Origin: Oligoflexia bacterium
GTDB lineage: Bacteria > Bdellovibrionota > UBA1018
DNA: 64,000 nt
Assembly: GCA_014378465.1 (NCBI GenBank)
Contig: JACMNQ010000034.1
Span: 1 to 64,000 of the forward strand
Direction of reading: 5' to 3'
How positions within the stretch are numbered: position 1 is the stretch's first letter; each line of letters begins with the position of its first letter. The notes beneath the pieces were generated by a model. It saw nothing but the letters and a program-made list of their open reading frames with translations. It did no database searches and had not been told where the DNA came from. Positions 36,149 to 43,915 of this stretch are shown piece by piece. The translations under genes and the position numbers were made by a program.

Positions 36149-36205
36149 TCTGAACCCTTTTGCTGTCTAACTGAATTGATCAACTGATCAATCCTACTAA
36201 AAGTC

Positions 36206-36240
36206 AGGGCGACTCCTTTGGGAGTCGCCCTTTCTTTTTC
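36206..36240 (+). terminator. Terminator after the QKAG gene
   Basis: A perfect 11-bp stem (36206-36216 with 36221-36231), 4-base loop, followed by a T-rich run. Confidence 0.93.
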
Positions 36241-36265
36241 CAGAGATTGAGATTAAGAAAAAGGA

Positions 36266-37126
36266 ATGTCAATTTCACGTTCTGGCAGCTCCTCTGATTC
36301 CACGTCATCCCGTTCCGAGTTCATCCGTTCCGCATGGATTCAGGCCAGTGAGTTTCACGACCTGAACGAGGCTCAGGTTCTTGCAGAAGTGGCTCGCCGG
36401 GTAAAAGAAGTGAAGGCTCGGGCGGCTGGAAGTTCAGGCCCGGCCCATCCGCTGGTTTTGCTCGATCTTGACTCCACGCTCTATGAAGTCGGACCGAGGA
36501 CTCATCAGATTCTGAAAGAGTGGATCGAATCGGCCGAGAGTGATCCCTATTCCCATGTGCGAGCTGAATTGAAGAAGCTCGAAGCCGCCCACATTGGCTA
36601 CTCTCTCAAGGACACTTTCGGCGCCATCGGTCTCTCCCTTGAGACTCCATCTCATCATGAGATCGTTCCAGCATGGGAATCCGCGAAGAGCTTCTGGTTC
36701 GCGCGGTTTTTTCAAAACTCTTACCTGAAGTTCGATCACGCTTATCCGGGCGCCGCTGAATTCACTCGCCATGTCTACGAACTGGGAGCGGAAATCGTCT
36801 ACTTGACGGGCCGTGATGAACCGGGGATGGGCTTGGGAACTCGTGAAAATCTGGTCCGCGACGGCTTCCCCTGGAACCAGGAGAGAACCCATCTCCTGAT
36901 GAAGCCCACTTTTGAAATGGACGATCTTCGCCACAAGCAGGCGGCTGCGGAATATATCCGAAAACACGGCACTCTCATCGCTTCGTTCGAGAACGAGCCG
37001 CCAAACGTCGTGGCGATTCACGATCTTTTTCCTGGAGCCATGCATGTCTTCATGGACACCGTATGCAGTGACAAACCGGCGGCCATGGGAGTGAATCTCT
37101 ACCGGATCAGGCGTTTCAAAGGCTGA
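36266..37126 (+). CDS. HAD-superfamily hydrolase
   Basis: A 286-residue HAD phosphatase. Motif I is DLDST (about 68-72), the nucleophile being the first Asp; motif II is the Thr of YLTGRDE (about 175); a conserved acidic loop near the C-terminus (AIHDLFPGAMH, about 252) is motif IV-like. A large helical cap lies between motifs I and II. Substrate not predictable. It is not OtsB-like: the type of cap and the motif I context differ. A terminator precedes it, so it has its own promoter. Confidence 0.8.
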   Translation: MSISRSGSSSDSTSSRSEFIRSAWIQASEFHDLNEAQVLAEVARRVKEVKARAAGSSGPAHPLVLLDLDSTLYEVGPRTHQILKEWIESAESDPYSHVRAELKKLEAAHIGYSLKDTFGAIGLSLETPSHHEIVPAWESAKSFWFARFFQNSYLKFDHAYPGAAEFTRHVYELGAEIVYLTGRDEPGMGLGTRENLVRDGFPWNQERTHLLMKPTFEMDDLRHKQAAAEYIRKHGTLIASFENEPPNVVAIHDLFPGAMHVFMDTVCSDKPAAMGVNLYRIRRFKG

Positions 37127-37309
37127 AACTTCTCTTATTAAAGTCTGGAAGTGGCTTGAATTTCGTGATTCTGTTCAGAATAGCGGCCAGGATGAGCCCA
37201 CGCTGCAGCAGTTTGGTTGCCACACGCCAGGCAACTTATGTTCAAGATTTATTCACAACTTCTCGGAATGCCTTGCTTAAAACCGAGAAGGCAGTGAAGC
37301 TTGTGTTCT

Positions 37310-37705
37310 ATGTTCGCACCCGAAACACGTATTTTAGTAGTGGATGACATGATGACGATGCGTAAACTGGTTTCAAAGGTTTGCAAGGAAATCGGCTTCA
37401 AGGATATCACTGAGGCCAGTGATGGCATACTTGCATGGCAAGCGATCAATGACGCAAAGATGCCCTTTGGTCTGGTGATTTCCGATTGGAACATGCCAAA
37501 CGCCACAGGACTTGATCTGCTCAAGCGGGTTCGCGCGGACAGCCGATTTGGCAAACTGCCCTTTGTCCTGGTGACCGCCGAAGCGGAGCAACACCAGATC
37601 ATGGAAGCGATCAAGGCCGGAGTGAGCAATTACGTCACCAAGCCTTTCACTTCGGACACCCTCAAGGACAAACTCGAAGCCGTTCATAAAAAGATGACAG
37701 GCTGA
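37310..37705 (+). CDS. CheY-like response regulator
   Basis: A 131-residue single-domain receiver. Acidic pocket VVDDMMT, phospho-acceptor Asp in ISDWNMP, Thr in LVTAEAE and Lys in VTKPF all match CheY. First gene of a tight operon with an HD-GYP protein (9-bp gap) and a CheX phosphatase homologue. CheX removes phosphate from CheY, so the two are probable partners. The ATG at 37310 is chosen; a TTG at 37301 would add three residues. Confidence 0.93.
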   Translation: MFAPETRILVVDDMMTMRKLVSKVCKEIGFKDITEASDGILAWQAINDAKMPFGLVISDWNMPNATGLDLLKRVRADSRFGKLPFVLVTAEAEQHQIMEAIKAGVSNYVTKPFTSDTLKDKLEAVHKKMTG

Positions 37706-37714
37706 TCCAGCCGA

Positions 37715-39124
37715 ATGGCGTCCAATCTCGGTTCGATCTCAGTACTCATGATTGGAACTCCTCTTCCCGCAGCGGTGAAGACTTTTGAAGCTGTTTTGCC
37801 TGTCAGTCAGATTCTCACCCGTCCTTACGACCTCGAAGCGCTGATGGAGGAGACTTTCGCCCTGATGCCGGCGATCATTCTCTGTTCTCAAACCCCCGAC
37901 GGGGTTTCACTCATCGAAGTGGCGCAGCTTCTGAGAATGCAGTTTCAGAACAGCAAGATTCTCTTCGTCACCTCACAGCGTGAGGGGTTTGAAAGAAAAT
38001 CACTTCAGAAGAACGGCTTTGACGACGCGTTTCTCATGCCCATCGACAACACGGTCCTGCAGCAGTTTCTCAAGGACGAACTCGCGAAGATCAGTCAAGG
38101 AGCGATCCGCACCTTCCGAAGCGTTAAACTCATGGACCTCGAACCGGGAGAAGTACTGGACTTTGACACGTTTCTCTTCTTTCCCATGAACAAGAAGTAC
38201 GTCAAGTATTCAGCATCCGGTGATTCCTTGAATGAAAGTCAGACCAAAAAATTGGCCAAGCATCAGGTCGGCTCGGTGCATGTGACGGTGGATCAGATGC
38301 AGAAAGTTTATGATTTCACCGCGAGTCGACTCAAGAAACTGGGGTCTGCCACCGGCCTGAGTGAAACTGAAAAACGCGAGAAAATTCAGGGCGCCGTGCG
38401 TGAACTCATGGTGGGGCTCTTCAATGACTCCGCCAAGGAGGGGACGATCGAGCAGGGACGCGCGGTGATCGCCGATTGCCAGGGAATCGTGAAGTCCTAC
38501 ATCACCAATTCTGGCAAGGACAGTGCGAATTGGTATGCGAAGCTCCTGAATCTTTCGGGCTCTGATGCAAATTCCTATTCCCACTCCGGCAACACCGCCA
38601 CCTACGCGGCCCTTTTTTCACTGGGCTTGGGAATTGGCGATCCCGAACAGCTTGCGATCGCCGGTCTCATGCACGACATCGGCATGGTTGACGTGCCTGA
38701 AGAAATCCAGCTCAAGCCCGAAGGGGAGTGGACTGAAGAAGAGCGGAAAATTTTTCAGAAGCATCCCGAGTTTTCAGTCAACCTGATCAAGAATCGAAAG
38801 ATGATCGTGCCAGAGATCGTGATGAAGATGATTCTGATGCACCACGAAAAGTTTTCCGGTGGCGGCTACCCCAGAGGTCTTGCCGGACCCAAGTTTTTGA
38901 AAGAAGCCCAGGTTCTGGGACTTGCAAACCGATTTGATAAGCTCACGGCTGTCGTCGAAGGCCAGGCCACTCTCACTCCCAAGCAGGCGCTGGATCTGAT
39001 CAAGGCCGAATCGCTGGATAATCCGTCGATAGCCGCGTTTGATCCAGAGATCGTCAACAAGCTGGTGGCGATGTTCTCGCAGGGCAATCCCACCGATTCC
39101 TCCGAAGTCCCGGAAATTCAATGA
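37715..39124 (+). CDS. HD-GYP protein with degenerate receiver domain
   Basis: Predicted cyclic-di-GMP phosphodiesterase. The N-terminal 120 residues look like a receiver fold, but the phospho-acceptor position reads Ser in ILCSQTPDG, so it should not be phosphorylated. A helical middle region leads to the HD-GYP domain: HDIG (His320-Asp321), MHHEKFSGGGYP with GYP at 384-386. Metal-binding residues look complete. Lies between the CheY and CheX genes with 9-bp gaps on each side, so the three are one operon. Confidence 0.92.
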   Translation: MASNLGSISVLMIGTPLPAAVKTFEAVLPVSQILTRPYDLEALMEETFALMPAIILCSQTPDGVSLIEVAQLLRMQFQNSKILFVTSQREGFERKSLQKNGFDDAFLMPIDNTVLQQFLKDELAKISQGAIRTFRSVKLMDLEPGEVLDFDTFLFFPMNKKYVKYSASGDSLNESQTKKLAKHQVGSVHVTVDQMQKVYDFTASRLKKLGSATGLSETEKREKIQGAVRELMVGLFNDSAKEGTIEQGRAVIADCQGIVKSYITNSGKDSANWYAKLLNLSGSDANSYSHSGNTATYAALFSLGLGIGDPEQLAIAGLMHDIGMVDVPEEIQLKPEGEWTEEERKIFQKHPEFSVNLIKNRKMIVPEIVMKMILMHHEKFSGGGYPRGLAGPKFLKEAQVLGLANRFDKLTAVVEGQATLTPKQALDLIKAESLDNPSIAAFDPEIVNKLVAMFSQGNPTDSSEVPEIQ

Positions 39125-39133
39125 AAGTGACTC

Positions 39134-39982
39134 ATGACCAGTAACGCAGAAGAACTCGTCTCCAAGAAATCGTTTCAGGTCCTGCCGAGCGAAGATTACA
39201 CGACGCTCAAGCTGATCGGGACTCTGCCTCACGATGTGGGCGATGATTTTTCGGGCGAACTCGCGCGCCTGGTGACGACTCCCACTTTCATCGTGATCAA
39301 CTGTGAACATCTGAATGGACTCCCGGCGGCCTGGCTCAGGGCTCTCTCGCAGTTCGCGACGCAACTCATCGCAGCGGAGAAGAAAGTCGCGCTCATCATG
39401 GCCAAGCCTGACGTCAATAGCGCAGTAGAGGGCCAGTGCCTGCAGAATCTTCTGCCGGTTCTTGAAAATCTGAAGAAAGCACTCACTCATTTTGGAATCG
39501 CGAAAGCACGGTCAGTCGACGTCAACTTCATCAAACCTTTCGTGACCGGCACGCAGACGGTCCTGAGGATTCAGGCTTCAACCGAATCCACGCCCGGCAA
39601 GCCCTATTCAGCGAATCCTCGTGACAAGTTTCCCGGTGACATCTCCGGAGTCATCGGACTGGTGAGTGACGCTTTCACCGGCTCAGTCGTCATCAGCTTT
39701 CCCGCTGAAACCTTTCTCAAGATCATGTCCCGAATGCTGGGCGAGGAGTTCAAGGAACTCACCCCCGAGATTCAGGACGGGGCGGGAGAATTGACGAACA
39801 TCATTTTCGGGCAGGCCAAGATCGGTCTCAATGAGTCCGGTTACGGCATCAAGACCGCCATTCCGTCCGTCGTGTCAGGAGCCGGCCATTCGATCTCCGG
39901 GACCGGGCAGGGACCCCGTGTCGTCATCCCGTTTGAAACCGATTGCGGCCAGTTTTTCATTCAGATTTGCCTTTCGGACTGA
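39134..39982 (+). CDS. STAS-like/CheX fusion protein
   Basis: The 282-residue product appears to join two folds. Residues 1-115 have the pattern of a STAS domain (FIVINCEHLNGL, then AAEKKVALIMAKP). Residues about 120-282 resemble CheX, a CheY-P phosphatase: the active pair Glu219 and Asn222 lies in ELTN, followed by IIFGQAK. Third gene of the CheY/HD-GYP operon. It probably ends signalling by the adjacent CheY, while the STAS part may bind a partner. Confidence 0.88.
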   Translation: MTSNAEELVSKKSFQVLPSEDYTTLKLIGTLPHDVGDDFSGELARLVTTPTFIVINCEHLNGLPAAWLRALSQFATQLIAAEKKVALIMAKPDVNSAVEGQCLQNLLPVLENLKKALTHFGIAKARSVDVNFIKPFVTGTQTVLRIQASTESTPGKPYSANPRDKFPGDISGVIGLVSDAFTGSVVISFPAETFLKIMSRMLGEEFKELTPEIQDGAGELTNIIFGQAKIGLNESGYGIKTAIPSVVSGAGHSISGTGQGPRVVIPFETDCGQFFIQICLSD

Positions 39983-40008
39983 TCCCCTGAACTGCTAAGC
40001 ACTGGGGT

Positions 40009-41259
40009 GTGAATTCACCCGCATTTCTCTTCATGACCTGTCAGATCGGTGCTGAACCCGCCCTCAAGAAGGAAATTTCTCGAGAGCATCCTGAGCTCCG
40101 TTTCGCTTATTCTCGTCCCGGTTTCGTCACCTTCAAATCGGTGGATCCGGAACTGCTGATACATCCGAAGTATGAGATTCGTTCCGTGTTCGCCCGCTCC
40201 TATGGGATGTCGCTTGGAAAAGTGAAAGGCACGAACCCCGTCGAACAGGTCCTCGCCCTTGCGAAGGAGCTCGTCGACCGAATGGCTCTCAAGAAGAAGG
40301 AAAAAGACGGTCTGGAAGGTGAACCGAAGAAGCTGCTTCGACTGCACGTCTGGGAAAGAGATCGGTATCCGAAGGGCGAAGAAGCGCTTGGTTACCTGGA
40401 TCATCAGCTTTCCGATCAAACGTATGCTGACCTTCTGGCTGCGGATCGACAGGGGCTTTTTCATTTCAATTCGGGTTCTGCAGCCACAGCGCAGTCTCCT
40501 GAAAAGGAAGACCTGGTTCTGGATGTGATCATTCTTGAAGAGCCGGTCCAGGGCAATTCAGGTGAAGCAGGTCTGCAGGCTGACTGGTGGGTGGGCTGCC
40601 ACATCCATTCTCCTTCGCATTCTCCCGCGCCCGGTGGCAAGCCAAGGATCGTCCTTCCGGATGCTTCTCCATCCAGAGCGTACCTCAAGCTCGAGGAGGC
40701 CATTCGTTGGTCACAGGCTCCCATTGCACCGGGTGATACGGCCGTCGAGATCGGAAGCGCGCCCGGAGGCGCCAGTTTCGCACTTCTTGAAAGAGGACTT
40801 CACGTGGTCGGGATCGACCCGGGGGAAATGGCACCGCAAGTCCTCCATCATGCGAATTTTTCACATATCCAGCGTCCCGTGGGGACAGTCCTGAGAGAAG
40901 AGCTGCCCGATCAGGTGGAGTGGCTTCTGCTCGACATGAACGTGGAGCCCCGAATCTCCGTGTATGCGGTGGATCGACTGGTTTCGCGCATGAACTCCTG
41001 CCTTCTGGGAGTTTTTCTCACGATCAAACTCAATCAGTGGTCCTTCGCGGATCAGATTCCGGACTGGATGGCTCATGTCAAAGCGATGGGGATGAGTCGG
41101 GTGAGGGCGATCCAGTTGAGCCACAATCGGCAGGAAATCCTCATTTACGGGATCACTCTCCAAGGACTCAAAAGAAGCTCCATCTATCGTCCTGATGCCC
41201 CAGGGGCTTCGCGGACACCCGAGTCCCAGCGCCCGAAAATCATCAAAAAAAGCATCTAA
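40009..41259 (+). CDS. RlmM-like FtsJ-family rRNA 2'-O-methyltransferase
   Basis: SAM-dependent ribose methyltransferase resembling RlmM (23S rRNA C2498). The 416-residue product has an N-terminal THUMP-like part (1-200), then the FtsJ fold: VEIGSAPGGASF for SAM binding and the catalytic tetrad Lys (SRAYLKLEE), Asp (LLLDMN), Lys (LTIKLNQW) and Glu (NRQEILIYG). It begins with GTG 26 bp after the CheX gene, so may be co-transcribed, though the roles seem unrelated. Some insertions relative to E. coli RlmM. Confidence 0.85.
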   Translation: MNSPAFLFMTCQIGAEPALKKEISREHPELRFAYSRPGFVTFKSVDPELLIHPKYEIRSVFARSYGMSLGKVKGTNPVEQVLALAKELVDRMALKKKEKDGLEGEPKKLLRLHVWERDRYPKGEEALGYLDHQLSDQTYADLLAADRQGLFHFNSGSAATAQSPEKEDLVLDVIILEEPVQGNSGEAGLQADWWVGCHIHSPSHSPAPGGKPRIVLPDASPSRAYLKLEEAIRWSQAPIAPGDTAVEIGSAPGGASFALLERGLHVVGIDPGEMAPQVLHHANFSHIQRPVGTVLREELPDQVEWLLLDMNVEPRISVYAVDRLVSRMNSCLLGVFLTIKLNQWSFADQIPDWMAHVKAMGMSRVRAIQLSHNRQEILIYGITLQGLKRSSIYRPDAPGASRTPESQRPKIIKKSI

Positions 41260-41516
41260 GTAAATATAGGAGCTCAAACGGCACTGAAATTCAGTCTTTT
41301 TCGGCGCCAATTCGCCCCAGACCCGGGATTTCACCGCTTGATATCTCCGAGTGATTTGCGCCGGTTTTTAAAAGACGGATGTGTGGTCAGGGTCAACGTC
41401 TCGATCTGCTTGAGGTTCCCGGCTGGTGTGACCCGTTTGGCGGTTTCTATTTTCTTTGCCGGGCACTCGGCATGAGTTATGCCTCTGCAGCCGTAAGAAT
41501 CTTGGGGAGAATCTAA

Positions 41517-43910
41517 ATGAAAATTTTTGCAAAAGTTTCCGCAACTGTCGCCATCTTGGGTTTGGGCGCTCTCAGCGCGTGTTCAAAACAGGCACCTTCA
41601 CCACTCGAAGTGAACACTCAGAATCTGGTTCAGGCCGGAGACCCTCAGGTCAACAAAGCCATTGGTGATGAGTCCAATCATTTTGTAGTTCTGGGTCAGC
41701 GGAACTTCGCAGGTCAGGTCAAAGCGGGTATCCTGCTTTCCGCCTCAAGTCCCAAGGGCAGCCAACTTCTCGCCTCTTTGAGCGAGGGCGAACCCGAGCC
41801 TGCCGTCGCTCCTTCGGCCACGCCGGCTCCTGTGCCCTCAGCAACCCCTGTGCCCTCGTCAGCTCCATCGACTCTGCCATCAGCGCTGCCTTCGACCTCG
41901 CCTTCGGCCACTCCGTCTCCATCAGCCACTCCTGCGGGTCCATTCGTCGAGCTGCCCACTTCGACGGATTCTCTCCTTTTGCAGTTCCCGGTGGGACTTC
42001 TCGGACAGGAGAACGTTTTCGGAGCGGTCATCACTCAGGTTTCCGAAGTGGAGAATCAGGATCTCGGTTCACTCAAGCTGACCGATCTCACTCCGGTTCA
42101 CGTGAGAACCGGCCTGATGAGCAACGGCAAAGGTGGATACACCCTGGCACTCAAGGGCTGTACGGAAAAATGCACCGAAACTTCCGAGCAGGAAGTGGTC
42201 ACTCAGTTCCCTGTTGTCGGAATCGATCTGCAGAAATCCAGCATCATCGTCGATCTCGCGCCGATCGCCGCCGAGTTCGACCTGATCAAGATTCTGGATC
42301 CGGATTCCACGGCCCTCCAGCTCAAGACCAAGAAGGCGAAAACCATCACTTTCGATTATTCACTTTCCACTCTCGTTTTCGACATCGAATCACACATGGT
42401 TCCGCTCAAGGAATTCGACAATCCAGCCGCGAAGGAGACCGTCTTCACCAGCCGCTGGTACTTGAAGCTCTCTTCCGCTTTCACTCCTGGCTTCGCGCCG
42501 CGTGGGAAAGCGGACGGTGTGGGTTTCTTCATGACCGATCGCAGTGTGGACGCGAAAATTGAACGCCATTCGCTCACCAGCTTTGGTGGCGCGCCCGTCA
42601 AGTACTACGTCAAGAATGTTCCAGCTCAATATCAGCCTGCTTTCGCGAGCTCCTTTGATGAGTGGAATGAAAGACTCCTGCCGGTACTCGGCAGAAAATT
42701 CGTGGATTACGAATTCGTGTCCCCGACCGATCCAAGAAACGCCCTTCTTGTTCCAGGCGACGTTCGACACAATGTTCTTGAATGGGACCTCGTGAACAAG
42801 GCGACTTACGGCGGACTGGGCCCGTCGATCGCCAATCAGTTCACAGGTGAAATTCTCAGCTCCAACGTTCTCATTCAGGGCCCGACCGTGATCACGCTTT
42901 ACACGAAGTGGTTTGCCGCTTCAAAAAAGGCTCAGACCTTGCGCGATCAAGGGCAGCTCGAAGCCGCTGAACAAGTTCTCACAAAGGCGAGAAAATCTTT
43001 GGAAAAGGATTTCGAAAAACTCCCTCAGACTCAGTTCAAGCTTTCGCTGGGCAAGGGTTCGAGCGCTTTGAAGTTCCGTGTTCCGTCGCAGACGCCTCCT
43101 CTTCAGGATCCTCTGATGGACGGCGCCAATGGAGGCCTCGAGTTCGAAGAAATCCCCGCCGGTTACACTTTTGAGACTTACATGTTCGGTTACTTTCACG
43201 ACATGGTCGCTCATGAGCTGGGACACAACTGGGGACTTCGTCACAATTTCCGTGGCAACCTCGGCTCCAACACCTCGCAGCAGCCCGGATCAGTCTCCCG
43301 CTCAATCATGGAATACCTTGGACGTGGCTTCAGACATCTTGACCACATCGGTGAGTACGACGTGATGGCCATCGCCTACGGTTACACCGGAAGGCTCCCG
43401 ACTCACTCCGACTGGTTCTGCACGGACGAAGATCAGCCCAATCCAGACCACCTGACCAACTCGGCAGAGTGTTCAAGCGCGGATGCGACTCCCGATCCAT
43501 TCTCATTCTTTGAAGCGCGCCTCACCAAGAGCATCAATCTGCTGGTGGCTCGCGGTTCCGCGGATGCACCGGTCTGGAAACTCGCTGACCTGAAATCCCA
43601 GGTCGATGTCGCTCTCAACGGACTTGCCGCTTACGCTTCGTCAGCTGAAGCTTCGGGAAAGAACTGGACGAACTTTTTCGGAAAGCTCGATCGCCCTGCC
43701 ACTTCCGCAGATGTGAAGTCGTATGCACTGGGCAAGATCAAGGCTCAGCTCTGTGATCCAACCCTGGCTACCGAGGTCACTTTGAAGACCACTGATGCGG
43801 CAAAGGCTCAAGTTCAGCAGAATCTCAAGGATCTCCAGGTTGCAGCGGTCAAATCAGTGACCTCCTTCAAGATCGCCAATGAAGAAGAACTCAAGTGCCC
43901 GGCGCTCTGA
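41517..43910 (+). CDS. Large zinc metalloprotease lipoprotein (DUF4953/DUF5117-like)
   Basis: A 797-residue surface or periplasmic protease. Lipobox LSAC near residue 22; an Ala/Pro/Ser/Thr-rich linker at about 98-142; a long beta-rich region; and the metzincin motif HELGHNWGLRH at 566-576, followed by a Met-containing turn (SIMEYLGRG). The HELGHN-GLRHNF form is that of the DUF4953/DUF5117 zinc protease group. The AGAATCTAA before the ATG is only a weak ribosome-binding site. It converges on the giant gene with a 5-bp gap. Confidence 0.87.
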   Translation: MKIFAKVSATVAILGLGALSACSKQAPSPLEVNTQNLVQAGDPQVNKAIGDESNHFVVLGQRNFAGQVKAGILLSASSPKGSQLLASLSEGEPEPAVAPSATPAPVPSATPVPSSAPSTLPSALPSTSPSATPSPSATPAGPFVELPTSTDSLLLQFPVGLLGQENVFGAVITQVSEVENQDLGSLKLTDLTPVHVRTGLMSNGKGGYTLALKGCTEKCTETSEQEVVTQFPVVGIDLQKSSIIVDLAPIAAEFDLIKILDPDSTALQLKTKKAKTITFDYSLSTLVFDIESHMVPLKEFDNPAAKETVFTSRWYLKLSSAFTPGFAPRGKADGVGFFMTDRSVDAKIERHSLTSFGGAPVKYYVKNVPAQYQPAFASSFDEWNERLLPVLGRKFVDYEFVSPTDPRNALLVPGDVRHNVLEWDLVNKATYGGLGPSIANQFTGEILSSNVLIQGPTVITLYTKWFAASKKAQTLRDQGQLEAAEQVLTKARKSLEKDFEKLPQTQFKLSLGKGSSALKFRVPSQTPPLQDPLMDGANGGLEFEEIPAGYTFETYMFGYFHDMVAHELGHNWGLRHNFRGNLGSNTSQQPGSVSRSIMEYLGRGFRHLDHIGEYDVMAIAYGYTGRLPTHSDWFCTDEDQPNPDHLTNSAECSSADATPDPFSFFEARLTKSINLLVARGSADAPVWKLADLKSQVDVALNGLAAYASSAEASGKNWTNFFGKLDRPATSADVKSYALGKIKAQLCDPTLATEVTLKTTDAAKAQVQQNLKDLQVAAVKSVTSFKIANEEELKCPAL

Positions 43911-43915
43911 TCTGA

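Noticed and set aside
36266-37126. HAD protein as trehalose-6-phosphate phosphatase OtsB
   Set aside because: Tempting because otsA is near, but motif I is DLDST with a large helical cap between motifs I and II, unlike the OtsB type, and it is in a separate transcript.
37156-37347. 63-residue frame upstream of the CheY gene
   Set aside because: It runs into the CheY gene in another frame and has no signals; the region is more likely leader and promoter.
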